Origin: Muribaculaceae bacterium
GTDB lineage: Bacteria > Bacteroidota > Bacteroidia > Bacteroidales > Muribaculaceae
Direction: 5' to 3'
DNA length: 64,000 nucleotides
Assembly (NCBI GenBank): GCA_022510385.1
Contig: JAFLTQ010000002.1
Coordinates: forward strand, 124,001-188,000
This document shows, piece by piece, positions 14,698-23,683 of this stretch. Position 1 is the first letter of the stretch, and each line of letters starts with the position of its first letter. Below the pieces are notes generated by a model. It had not been told where the DNA came from. It searched no databases and saw nothing but the letters and a program-made list of their open reading frames with translations. Made by a program: the position numbers and the translations under genes.

Positions 14698-16941
14698 CTA
14701 AATGGTTATGCTAAATGATTTTGTTTGGTCGGAAGATGATCCGATGCCAATAATATATTCCCCGGGTTCCACCTTATATTTTCCATCGGGAACATACATC
14801 TTTAACTCGTCAACCGGTATATCTATGGAAACATTAACCGTGTCACCGGCCGGCACATTCACTTTTTTGAAACCTTTAAGTTGCTTTACCGGCGTAAGAA
14901 TGGATGAGACAGGATCGGAAACATATACCTGCACAACATCCTTACCATCCCTTGCTCCGGTGTTTTTTACGTCTAAAGTCACATTAATCATATCACCGTT
15001 CACATTAACTTTCTCATTGGAATATTCGAAATCAGTATATGACAGGCCGCTTCCGAAAGGCCAAAGGGCATATGGTTTCTCAAAAATATAACGGTTTGCC
15101 GGATTTTCAAGAGAGCCTCCATGATCTCCGGCATACTCCTTGTCGGTGGGATAATAATTGTAGAAGCAAGGAAGATTGCCTGTGGAACGTGGGAATGACA
15201 CGTTTAATCTGCCTGAAGGGTTCACGTTCCCGAGGATAACATCTGCGAGTGAGTTACCTTGTTGTTCACCGGCATACCACTGCACAAGAAAAGCATCTGC
15301 ATTATCCTTCACCCAAGGCAAAGCGAGGGGTTTGCCGGATATAAAGGCCACAATAATAGGCTTGTTTAATTTCTTGAGTTCCTGCAAAAGTTTGAGCTGC
15401 TGCCCGGGCAATTCAAGCGACGAGAGATCAAAACCCTCCCCGGCAGTGGTGTGCTTCGGATTTCTGGCAAGATAAGTTGAGCGCGTGCCTACTGCAGCGA
15501 TAATTACGTCGGCATCCCTTGCTGTCTCAATTGCTTTGTGGATGTTAGAATCATCCTGACTCCACCAGTCACATCCTTCTTCATATCTGATATGGACATC
15601 TTTGCCTCCCTTTTCTTTGAGAGCCTGAAGGAGAGTGACCCCGATATTGTTGTCGTTCTGCACCCAGCTGTAGTCACCCATAACAGCATAATCGGCGTTG
15701 GGACCAACCACAGCTATATTCTTGTATTTGTTAAGGTCGAGAGGGAGTATCCCATTATTTTCAAGCAAAATCACACTCTCGTCAGCCACCTCCTTTGCCA
15801 AAGCGATGTGTTGAGGGGAATGAATGAGAGTCATGTCATACGGATTACTATTCCCGGGATTGTCGAATAATCCGAGCCGGAATTTTGTTTTAAGAATTCT
15901 TCTTACAGCCTCATCAACTAATTCAACGTCAACCAGACCCTGATTAACCTGGTCGACAAGTGATTTGTAGCAATCATCAATATCAAGGTCAATTCCGGCA
16001 TATAAAGCCTGACGTGCCGCCTCCTCGTTAGAGGCTGCCGTATGGTGGAAATTATTAAGACGTTCCACAGATCCCCAGTCTGAATATACATAACCGTCGA
16101 ATCCGAGTTCGCCTCTGAGAATATCGGTCATGTAATAGCGCGAGCCGGTGACCGGGACACCGTCATAAGCGCTGTAACAACTCATTATAGCCAATGGTGA
16201 ACTCTTTTCTATCACTTTTCTGAAAGGATATAGATAGAGATTATGAAGCTCCAGGGTGCCTCCGGGCACACTCGCACAGTTAAGGCCTCCTGTGGGAGAA
16301 CCGTGAGCGACAAAATGTTTTGGCATACAGGCAACCCCATTTTCCTGATATCCGTTGACAAAAGCAGAGGCAATTTCGGATATCAGGAAGGGGTCTTCTC
16401 CATAAGTTTCTTCAATACGTCCCCATCTCAGTTCACGTGCAATATCAAGCACCGGAGACAAAACCTGGCGATGGCCGATTGCCTGTGCCTCAGCGGCACA
16501 CGCTTCAGTCATCCGATAAATTAAGTCGGGATTAAAAGTCGAGCCTTGTGCAAGGGCATGGGGGAAGAGTGTGCAACTGTCCTGCAGAATTCCCTGGATT
16601 CCTTCAACGCATATGATTACAGGGATTCCGAGACGTGTGTTTCGCATGTAAGAGTTAAGGGTGTCGATTCGAGCCTTACATTCATAGGCCGAAGTGTTCA
16701 TTTCATGTATGGTACCCACACTTTTGCCTCCGAAATTATAATCGAAGGAATCGGGACCACCCAATGCGCGGTTTTGAAGCTGAAGCACCTTTTCCTCTAA
16801 AGTCATCCTGCTTAGGAGGTCTTCAACTCTGTCGTCGACATTATAGTTTTTGTTTTTATACAAAGGAGTCACCTCAGCGGTGACAGACATATTAAAAAGG
16901 GTTATTAAACCCAATAATAAGAAAGAATGGCGGTTAATCAT
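14698..16941 (-). CDS. GH3 beta-glycosidase (BglX-like), secreted
   Basis: This 747-residue exo-acting beta-glucosidase-type enzyme has a signal peptide (FLLLGLITLFNMSVTA). The GH3 TIM barrel starts with VEDLLSRMTLEEKVLQLQ. KHFVAHG and GYVYSDWG are present; the nucleophile is Asp288 in SDWG. The alpha/beta sandwich with AVGTRSTYLARNP follows, and a fibronectin-III-like domain closes the protein (GLSYTDFEY onward). It has no PA14 insert, unlike the GH3 at 57617. It lies 104 bp after the GH2/FG-GAP gene on the same strand, with a hairpin between them. No own operator-promoter is seen. Beta-glucosidase or beta-xylosidase specificity cannot be separated from the sequence. Confidence 0.92.
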   Translation of the reverse strand: MINRHSFLLLGLITLFNMSVTAEVTPLYKNKNYNVDDRVEDLLSRMTLEEKVLQLQNRALGGPDSFDYNFGGKSVGTIHEMNTSAYECKARIDTLNSYMRNTRLGIPVIICVEGIQGILQDSCTLFPHALAQGSTFNPDLIYRMTEACAAEAQAIGHRQVLSPVLDIARELRWGRIEETYGEDPFLISEIASAFVNGYQENGVACMPKHFVAHGSPTGGLNCASVPGGTLELHNLYLYPFRKVIEKSSPLAIMSCYSAYDGVPVTGSRYYMTDILRGELGFDGYVYSDWGSVERLNNFHHTAASNEEAARQALYAGIDLDIDDCYKSLVDQVNQGLVDVELVDEAVRRILKTKFRLGLFDNPGNSNPYDMTLIHSPQHIALAKEVADESVILLENNGILPLDLNKYKNIAVVGPNADYAVMGDYSWVQNDNNIGVTLLQALKEKGGKDVHIRYEEGCDWWSQDDSNIHKAIETARDADVIIAAVGTRSTYLARNPKHTTAGEGFDLSSLELPGQQLKLLQELKKLNKPIIVAFISGKPLALPWVKDNADAFLVQWYAGEQQGNSLADVILGNVNPSGRLNVSFPRSTGNLPCFYNYYPTDKEYAGDHGGSLENPANRYIFEKPYALWPFGSGLSYTDFEYSNEKVNVNGDMINVTLDVKNTGARDGKDVVQVYVSDPVSSILTPVKQLKGFKKVNVPAGDTVNVSIDIPVDELKMYVPDGKYKVEPGEYIIGIGSSSDQTKSFSITI

Positions 16942-16978
16942 GATCTATAATCAAAATCAGCGTTCAACAAAATCTTAT

Positions 16979-17008
16979 TACCCCCGACAGCTTTGGAATG
17001 TCGGGGGA
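16979..17008 (-). terminator. Hairpin between the GH2/FG-GAP gene and the GH3 gene
   Basis: CCCCCGACA and TGTCGGGGG form a 9-bp GC-rich stem with a 9-nt loop. On the minus strand it is followed by TAATAAGATTTTG, not a clean T-run. It may end most transcripts of the GH2 gene or set the ratio of the two products. Confidence 0.55.
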
Positions 17009-17045
17009 ATATACCGGTTTAGTAAATAATAAGTTATTAGATTAT

Positions 17046-20000
17046 TTAATAAGCTACGAGCAGCTTTTGGGTTTCCAATGATTTAGGACCGGCAAACCTT
17101 ACAACCAGAATACCTTCAGGCAAATTCTCCGCTACCCCTTCAGTAGCGTTGGTGGCTGAAAAAACCTTTATTCCTTTGTCATTATATATGGATAAGGCAT
17201 TAAAATCGGGACTTAATGAATAGTGAAGGTTGCTTCCCTCCAATGATATTTTATTATGTTTTTTTACTACGATTTCTCCGACACCTGCAGAGGAGGGATT
17301 AAACTCTCCTTTAGCGAAGACGCCGGCTGCTTTTCCGTTGTCGATGGCCTGCACTCCCCATTCATAATCGGCATCTTCCAAGGGTATCCTCATGGAATAA
17401 TAGTTGGTGGTGATGGCCGATGTCAGTTCGTCGGTCTTAATAAAACCGGTTTCGGGAGTAACCGGAAGCACGGCGGCAATTTTGTCAGATCCTTTTTTCC
17501 TTACATAAAGATTGTATCTGAGAGCCTGAGAAGGAGTGGTGTCGTCTTCGGGAGCACTCCATGAGAAAGTGGCAACTCCGGTTTCATTGTTGTAAGCCAC
17601 CTTAATGTTTTCAGGCTTGGCTGGAGCTGCGTTGGGCTCAGCAGCAGTATTGTTTTTGTAAAGGACGGTGAGACAGTCGGAACCTTGGTTGCAACCTCCG
17701 GCAGTCCATCCCATTAGCCATGCGTCGAGAAAACCGTCCCCATTATAATCAACGAGATGGTTATTTCCATGGCTTACCCTTGCGAATGAATTTGTGCCTT
17801 TCACGTCATTGAAATATGTCATTGTGGGAGTGAAGGAGAAATCACCTTTGTTCATATAAGCCCATGAAGTGATTTCATGTCCGGAGGTGTCGCTATGTCC
17901 ACCTAAGATAATATCTAGCTTTCCATTGTTGTTGATGTCACCTAAAGCCGGGAGGGCACCATCGACTCCTTCAAAACCGCAATCCGATTGCTGCATGAGT
18001 GTGAATAGACGCTCTCCGAGATTCCTGTAGATGAATACAGATTTTGCATTCCCGCCATTAACGCCTGAATATCCCGTGACGAGGATATCCTGCAGGCCGT
18101 CGTTGTCGAAATCACCCACAGCAACGGATGAATTGTAGGAACCTGACAAAACTTGTCTTTCTTCACTGAAAGTGCCGTCGCCGTTATTCCAGTAGACGCG
18201 AAGATTCCCCTCGTTGACACCATATCCTGAAGCCACAATGTCTAAAAGAGCGTCATTATCCATATCGGCAAAATAAACCGACCCGCAAGCCAGGCGCGCA
18301 AAGGGTGCTTGGCCGTCAAGAGGGTTTTCTATCAATTTGAAACCGTTTCCACCTTCATTATGGAAAAGATATACCGCTCTTTTGTCGGAATAGACATAAG
18401 TTTCTCCTTCCTCATCAGTGAATTCATAATCGTCACGTCCTGTGATAACTATGTCTTGAAAACCGTCGTTGTCGTAGTCACCTACCGCAACCCAGTGGCG
18501 ACCTCTACCTCCCCCCATGTCGTTATAAAGGGGAAGAAGACCCATCAGGTTATTTTCTACAGTGGCTTGATTAACCTCTTCAAACTTGCCGTTTCCGTTG
18601 TTATGAAAAAGGAAAGCTGCCTTGTCTTCGATACCATTGGAATAGTTGTAGGTTTTGAGACCGGGAATGAATAAATCTACATTGCCGTCGTTGTCATAAT
18701 CGATAGCCACAGGGCAGGAAAAGAAGCAGTTGGCCAAAGGGTTATTCTGTTCAGAAAAGGAATCGTTGCCGTTGTTTTTATAAATCACCGACATGTTGGG
18801 AGCCGTAGTTGAATGGCTGTTGCGGCCGGTGTAAGCAACCTCTAACTTGCCGTCATTGTCTAAATCAGCCCAGACTACATTGTTTCTGTCGGCAGTGTGG
18901 CGAAATTCCTGGGATAATTTTGAGAATTTGGGAGCCTGCACAGCTTCCGGTTCCGTGAAATCAGTATATTCCACATCTTTGATATCATCGAAGTTTTCCT
19001 CATAATCGAAGTCGGCTTCTACGATTGCCGAGATACCCACATCCATTATCTGTTCACCCGAACCTTGTCTTCCGGCTACGGCGATAAGATTCCATGCGTT
19101 AGGTTTCAAGGCTGCGAGTGCATCCGGGAAAATCTCAACATTGGAGTATCCCATCATGTAACCGCCTCTTTTGGCAGCCGGGACGCCGTTAATGTATACA
19201 TCCATGTCATCATCATGGAAGATAGTGAGTCGAAGATTTTCGAAGAGATTTTCATCAAGGTCGCCGAGATAGAACCAGCGTCTCATGAATATCTGAGGAG
19301 TAGTCCAGGATGTGCCGATATATTTATTATTTGGGGCATTCATACTACCGAACGCAGCGAGTCCCTCTTTCCATTGGCTGTCGTTGAAACCGGGTTCATT
19401 CCAATGGCGAGGCACATTGTCGAGAGTGTAGCGCCATTTGTATTTATGGTCACGTGCGGTTGACAGAATGGTCTTCACCATCAGATTGGTTTGCGGTAGG
19501 TTTACACACTCTACGATCTGATTTTTCAGCTCTCCATAAGGAGAATAAGGTTTCATCACCTTTCTGTCGTAGGTCATAATACCGTTTTTCTCGATTTCGA
19601 CATCGGCAATCTGGGTATAAACGGCAGCATTCAAGCCATCGAGATAAAGGTTTTTGATTTCCTTGCAGAGATTGCCGAAATATGCTGTAAAGTCTTCGGG
19701 AGCCTCCACTGTTGTGTATTGGAAGTCGCCGCCGGGCCAGATATGTCCCGGAATTTTAAGAGTTATACCGCCGTATTCTCCACACACAGCAGCCCTATTG
19801 GTTGCGGAAGGGCATGATGGCCATGGATAACTGTGACTGTCTCGGATATCACCGATTTCATAGTCAGTCCAACCGCTGGCACAACAGATGAGTGATGTCT
19901 TTCCGAATCTTGAAGGAGAAAGTCTGTTAACCCATGAATCTACCCTCTGAGTCATTCTTTCGGTGTCAAACTGTCCCCACCCTTCGTTGAATACTACCCA

Positions 20001-21305
20001 ATGTATTATTGAGGGGAAGTTTTTCAGAGCCTTGACAATGTTCTCTGACTCGGCTTCGAAATTGCTCTTGGCAAACTCTTCATGGCCGGCTACAATATTC
20101 GGACTTGGGAGATCCTGCCATACTAAGAGACCCTCCTTGTCACAGTAATAATACCAGCGAGCCGGTTCAATCTTGATATGCTTTCTCACCATGTTGAAAC
20201 CAAGATCTTTCATCACCTTGATATCATACAATAATGCATCGTCGGAAGGAGGTGTATACAGACCGTCGGGCCACCATCCTTGATCCAGCGGACCCATCTG
20301 GAATATCTGGTTGTCATTAAGATATATACGAGGAATGTTGTTATTATCTTTCTTAACTTCAATTTTTCTCATTGCGCAGTAACTGTCGACTGTATCAACA
20401 ACTTTACCATCCTTGAGGAGATTGATTTTCAGATCATAAAGATAAGGCGATTCAGGCGACCAAGGCTTAACATCTCCGGAGAAATCAATAGCAGTTGCCA
20501 CTCCGGGCTTCACATTGGAAATGGTTCCCACTTTCTCGCCCTCTTTGTTGAAAACAGAAGCTTCAAAAGTGAGATTAGCGTCTGATCCTCCCGCATTTAC
20601 AGTTATATAGAGTTTCTTCTGATTCAGGTTTGGTTCAAGTTCAAAGTCTGCAATATAAGATGAAGCAACCGGTTCGATCCAAACTGTCTGCCAAATACCG
20701 CTGACAGCAGTATACCAGCAAATAGACGGATTTTTTGACTGCTTGCCCGTGGGCTGACCTTCTGAGCCGGTGTTGTCATAGACATAAACAGCCAGTTCCT
20801 GTGGCCCGGAGGGATTCAACGCGTCGGTGATATCGAAGCTGAAAGGATCGTAACCACCGGTGTGGCTCCCTACCAATTTTCCATTTACATATACCTTTGT
20901 TTCCCAGTCGACAGCTCCGAAATTAAGGAGTATCCTGTCGCCGTCAAAACTTGCGGGCACCTCAAAGTTGCGTTTATACCAGTAGCATTGTTCATCGCTT
21001 TTTTCCATCACTCCCGAAAGGGCTGATTCGAGAGGAAAGGGGACAAGAATTTCTTGATCATACGTGAAACTCGCAGAGTAGTTTTCACCCTTTTTACCTT
21101 TCCTAAGATCCCAAATTCCGTTCAGGTTCAGCCATTTCCCCCTTTCCATCTGAGGACGCGGATAGTCCGGCAAAACATTGTCGGGGTTAATTTCATTAGC
21201 CCATTTAGTCATCATGGGGCCTTGTTTCACTTGCCAGGCTCCGGTCGGGGAGGCGGCAAATAAAAGCGCCATGCATGTCAATGCTGTTGAAAGTAAACTT
21301 TTCAT
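17046..21305 (-). CDS. GH2 glycosidase fused to FG-GAP repeats and a T9SS-type tail
   Basis: The protein has 1419 residues when started at the ATG at 21305, which directly precedes the signal peptide MKSLLSTALTCMALLFAA; a start ten codons upstream would add a non-signal extension. The N-terminal part is a GH2 enzyme: sugar-binding beta-sandwich (WLNLNGIWDLR), Ig-like domain, and TIM barrel with acid/base Glu441 in NEGWG and nucleophile Glu510 in CGEYGG. A further galactose-binding-like domain follows (about 600-760). FG-GAP repeats run from about 790 to 1240 and match the protein at 28620-30599. A fibronectin-III-like domain and a typical T9SS type A tail (ALSIYNDKGIKVF to TQKLLVAY) end it. 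Beta-galactosidase-type activity on a surface or secreted enzyme is likely. The operator-promoter at 21446-21498 drives it. Confidence 0.88.
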   Translation of the reverse strand: MKSLLSTALTCMALLFAASPTGAWQVKQGPMMTKWANEINPDNVLPDYPRPQMERGKWLNLNGIWDLRKGKKGENYSASFTYDQEILVPFPLESALSGVMEKSDEQCYWYKRNFEVPASFDGDRILLNFGAVDWETKVYVNGKLVGSHTGGYDPFSFDITDALNPSGPQELAVYVYDNTGSEGQPTGKQSKNPSICWYTAVSGIWQTVWIEPVASSYIADFELEPNLNQKKLYITVNAGGSDANLTFEASVFNKEGEKVGTISNVKPGVATAIDFSGDVKPWSPESPYLYDLKINLLKDGKVVDTVDSYCAMRKIEVKKDNNNIPRIYLNDNQIFQMGPLDQGWWPDGLYTPPSDDALLYDIKVMKDLGFNMVRKHIKIEPARWYYYCDKEGLLVWQDLPSPNIVAGHEEFAKSNFEAESENIVKALKNFPSIIHWVVFNEGWGQFDTERMTQRVDSWVNRLSPSRFGKTSLICCASGWTDYEIGDIRDSHSYPWPSCPSATNRAAVCGEYGGITLKIPGHIWPGGDFQYTTVEAPEDFTAYFGNLCKEIKNLYLDGLNAAVYTQIADVEIEKNGIMTYDRKVMKPYSPYGELKNQIVECVNLPQTNLMVKTILSTARDHKYKWRYTLDNVPRHWNEPGFNDSQWKEGLAAFGSMNAPNNKYIGTSWTTPQIFMRRWFYLGDLDENLFENLRLTIFHDDDMDVYINGVPAAKRGGYMMGYSNVEIFPDALAALKPNAWNLIAVAGRQGSGEQIMDVGISAIVEADFDYEENFDDIKDVEYTDFTEPEAVQAPKFSKLSQEFRHTADRNNVVWADLDNDGKLEVAYTGRNSHSTTAPNMSVIYKNNGNDSFSEQNNPLANCFFSCPVAIDYDNDGNVDLFIPGLKTYNYSNGIEDKAAFLFHNNGNGKFEEVNQATVENNLMGLLPLYNDMGGGRGRHWVAVGDYDNDGFQDIVITGRDDYEFTDEEGETYVYSDKRAVYLFHNEGGNGFKLIENPLDGQAPFARLACGSVYFADMDNDALLDIVASGYGVNEGNLRVYWNNGDGTFSEERQVLSGSYNSSVAVGDFDNDGLQDILVTGYSGVNGGNAKSVFIYRNLGERLFTLMQQSDCGFEGVDGALPALGDINNNGKLDIILGGHSDTSGHEITSWAYMNKGDFSFTPTMTYFNDVKGTNSFARVSHGNNHLVDYNGDGFLDAWLMGWTAGGCNQGSDCLTVLYKNNTAAEPNAAPAKPENIKVAYNNETGVATFSWSAPEDDTTPSQALRYNLYVRKKGSDKIAAVLPVTPETGFIKTDELTSAITTNYYSMRIPLEDADYEWGVQAIDNGKAAGVFAKGEFNPSSAGVGEIVVKKHNKISLEGSNLHYSLSPDFNALSIYNDKGIKVFSATNATEGVAENLPEGILVVRFAGPKSLETQKLLVAY

Positions 21306-21445
21306 AGTATTTTTAATTTTATATATAATTCTCAAACCATTTTTGCCTCCGGTAATAAAGATGCTGGAAAGATGTTATTCTATTTAGGTTAACTTTAAGA
21401 AAAGTTCCTTCAGTATCCTCTTAACGATAGGCAATTTTGTAAAAA

Positions 21446-21498
21446 CAAAAATACTATGATACTGTATTTCTTTAAAGTACTCTTGTTTCAAAAAATAG
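21446..21498 (-). promoter_or_regulatory. Operator (21489-21498) and -7 box (21446-21453) of the GH2/FG-GAP gene
   Basis: The plus strand reads CAAAAATA (perfect reverse -7 box, identical to the one at 478-485) and CAAAAAATAG 35 bp further, one base off the 10-mer. CTCAT lies 10 bp beyond, as in the copy at 522-545. Confidence 0.55.
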
Positions 21499-21586
21499 CG
21501 TAAAAATCTCATACTCCGGCGAAATTTCTTACTTCGTCGTTTCGTAAGTCCAAACTGTAGAGGTAAAAAAAGAGGCATGGGTAAAG

Positions 21587-21622
21587 AAAAAGAGTGTGCC
21601 GGGACCGGTGGCACACTCTTTT
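21587..21622 (-). terminator. Intrinsic terminator of the 21668-23575 gene
   Basis: AAAAGAGTGTGCC and GGCACACTCTTTT form a 13-bp perfect stem. On the minus strand it is followed by TTTCTTT. It lies about 45 bp after the stop at 21668. Confidence 0.85.
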
Positions 21623-21667
21623 CACCTTTAAGACAAACTTTTATACCTAAAAATACCTTATAAAAAT

Positions 21668-23575
21668 TTATTTAACGATAACCTTAGATACTTTGACCTT
21701 CTTGTCAGCATCTACACACTTCACTACATATAGACCTACCGGCACCGGCATTGCGTAAGTTCCGGCTACATTGAAGCTTTCATTAGCAACTTTAGCACCG
21801 TTGATATGGTAAACTACCACCTCAGTAGAATCTAATGTTGAAACACAGATGCTGCCGTTAGCAGAATAAACCTTAACGGAAGAATTGTTATCTTTTGAAA
21901 CAGACTTAATACCTGCCAAACCTGGATTATGTTCAAAATAGATGTCAAATACATTGGCACCAATGTTGTCTTCCGGAGAATTGTAGACCATGTAAAGATC
22001 GTGTTCACCTGTTACTTTCTGAGTAAATTCACCGCGAACGTGTTTTGAAATACCCCAAGCACCTGTACCTTGAAGTCTTACAACAGCTACGGGTTCATGA
22101 CCTTCGAGAATTCCCTCAAGATTACCGGTCCATTCGTCAGCCGGGATGTTGTAGTTAGGATCCAGGTCAAGATAGAAGCTGAAGTTAGCCACGCTGATGT
22201 CGCCGGCCCAGGAAGTTTCGGCTGAATGGTTAACAACGATATGAGTATAGGCATCATCTTCGCTGTCGCCGAAATTAATCGGCGAGCCGTCAGGCATATA
22301 GAATGAGATAACAGTGCCCGGGCCTGTGTAACCTACGTTACCGGCGCTTTCCCATACACCTCTTGCCTTGATTTCATAAGCCCAAGGATCACCCTGACCT
22401 TCGGGAGTGCCAACATATGTGAAGTGGAATGCATCATCAAGCGGAAGTTCGTCTACTACAGACACGCCACACTCAGAAGCCTCCATCCAAGGAGTTCCTT
22501 CATAAAGGCCTATACCGCGTAAGTCGCACTGGCTACCCGGAGTCACCCATTTAACGATGAGTTGATGAACGCCGGAAACTTCCTTTAAGAGATTTACAGC
22601 CAATGGATAATAAGTATTATCCATTTCACGTCCAACCCATACTCTTGCTATCATGTTAGCTTCATTATTAGCGTCGTCGATATAAGCCTCAAGGAAGTTG
22701 TTGAGATTGGTATTACCCCATTTCACGAAGAACATAATCTGTTGGAAACGGTTGTCGCCGAAGTCAACCTGAGTGCCAAGCTGCAAACCATCGAATGTCC
22801 ATCCCCAGTGATGTAACCAACCTCCTTCTTCAGCCAGGTTATCATCGATACGAGTGTCAGGATGCTCTGTGTCTTCCCCAACCGGTACTAAAGGAGTGAA
22901 AACATCTGCATCAAAATATTCGCTCTTGTCGTCATAGCGCGGGTCTTCCATAGGATAACGGAGACGAATACCTATATCACCGTTATAGCCGTCCCATCCG
23001 TTTTCTTCACCTACGAAATCCTCTTCAGCATATTCTGCCTCGTGGAAACCGATACCGAAGATATTACCGTTACCACCTTCGAAAGTGAGGTAAACCTTCT
23101 TTTGGCCGGTGGGTTTAACATATTGGATTGGTTCATCTCCTAAGTATATAGACTCGCTTACACCGTTTTCATAAACATTATAGCCCATGTTGGCGGCAAA
23201 ACGACGAGGCACATAGTAAGAACGATATTCATTGATTTCCATCTGAGTGAAGGGAAGAGCATCTTCCCAGTCTGAGCCGGCCCAAAGGATTGCCCAGCCA
23301 TCGGTGAACCAACCGTTTGCGAAGTCAATGTAAGTTGCTTTGTAAGTATCACCATCGCCGAAGTCAACAGTACCGAGTTCTACGAGAGTGCCGGAGGAAG
23401 TGCCGGGAGCAGTGTGACCGATGAGTTTGTGTACCATATCAAACTGACCCCCTCTTTCGATAATACAGTCAGGATTAGTGTCGTTTGTGGGAATATAGAC
23501 ATCTTCGGCAGACATCTTCGGAGCGAAGGCGAATGATGCAGCCATTCCCAACATTAGAAGAGTAATTTTTTTCAT
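21668..23575 (-). CDS. CBM6-like three-module secreted protein with T9SS type A tail
   Basis: This 635-residue third paralogue of the CBM6-like family has the signal peptide ITLLMLGMAASFAFAPKMSA. Three CBM6-like modules lie at about 25-175, 250-365 and 400-545; the last ends HDLYMVYNSPED then FDIYFE. The Ig-like domain of its paralogues is missing. Instead the tail from about residue 555 is a canonical T9SS type A sorting domain (VYHINGAKVANES, VPVGLYVVKCVD, KVSKVIVK). It should be a secreted or surface-attached glycan-binding protein without catalysis. It is transcribed alone from the operator-promoter at 23611-23663 and has its own terminator. Confidence 0.82.
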   Translation of the reverse strand: MKKITLLMLGMAASFAFAPKMSAEDVYIPTNDTNPDCIIERGGQFDMVHKLIGHTAPGTSSGTLVELGTVDFGDGDTYKATYIDFANGWFTDGWAILWAGSDWEDALPFTQMEINEYRSYYVPRRFAANMGYNVYENGVSESIYLGDEPIQYVKPTGQKKVYLTFEGGNGNIFGIGFHEAEYAEEDFVGEENGWDGYNGDIGIRLRYPMEDPRYDDKSEYFDADVFTPLVPVGEDTEHPDTRIDDNLAEEGGWLHHWGWTFDGLQLGTQVDFGDNRFQQIMFFVKWGNTNLNNFLEAYIDDANNEANMIARVWVGREMDNTYYPLAVNLLKEVSGVHQLIVKWVTPGSQCDLRGIGLYEGTPWMEASECGVSVVDELPLDDAFHFTYVGTPEGQGDPWAYEIKARGVWESAGNVGYTGPGTVISFYMPDGSPINFGDSEDDAYTHIVVNHSAETSWAGDISVANFSFYLDLDPNYNIPADEWTGNLEGILEGHEPVAVVRLQGTGAWGISKHVRGEFTQKVTGEHDLYMVYNSPEDNIGANVFDIYFEHNPGLAGIKSVSKDNNSSVKVYSANGSICVSTLDSTEVVVYHINGAKVANESFNVAGTYAMPVPVGLYVVKCVDADKKVKVSKVIVK

Positions 23576-23610
23576 AATGTAAGATTTGGTTAATACTATA
23601 TTTTGTTTTA

Positions 23611-23663
23611 CAAAAGTAAAATCAAATAAAAATCATACATAACACACTTGTTTCAATAAATAA
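23611..23663 (-). promoter_or_regulatory. Operator (23654-23663) and -7 box (23611-23618) of the 21668-23575 gene
   Basis: The plus strand reads CAAAAGTA (perfect reverse -7 box) and exactly CAATAAATAA 35 bp further. ATAACAC at 23639-23645 lies 20 bp from the -7 box, in the place of ATATCAC in the other copies. Confidence 0.65.
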
Positions 23664-23683
23664 AACAGTTATGTCAAAATAGA

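Larger units (their letters stand above)
21306..21667. other. Intergenic region with terminator, operator and long leader
   Basis: This 362 bp stretch holds the terminator of the 21668-23575 gene (21587-21622), the operator and -7 box of the GH2/FG-GAP gene (21446-21498) and then about 135 nt of leader. I see no small gene in it. Confidence 0.6.

Noticed and set aside
21306-21335. Upstream start of the GH2/FG-GAP gene
   Set aside because: The ten extra residues (MRIIYKIKNT) precede a complete signal peptide that starts at 21305; the shorter form is the normal secreted one.
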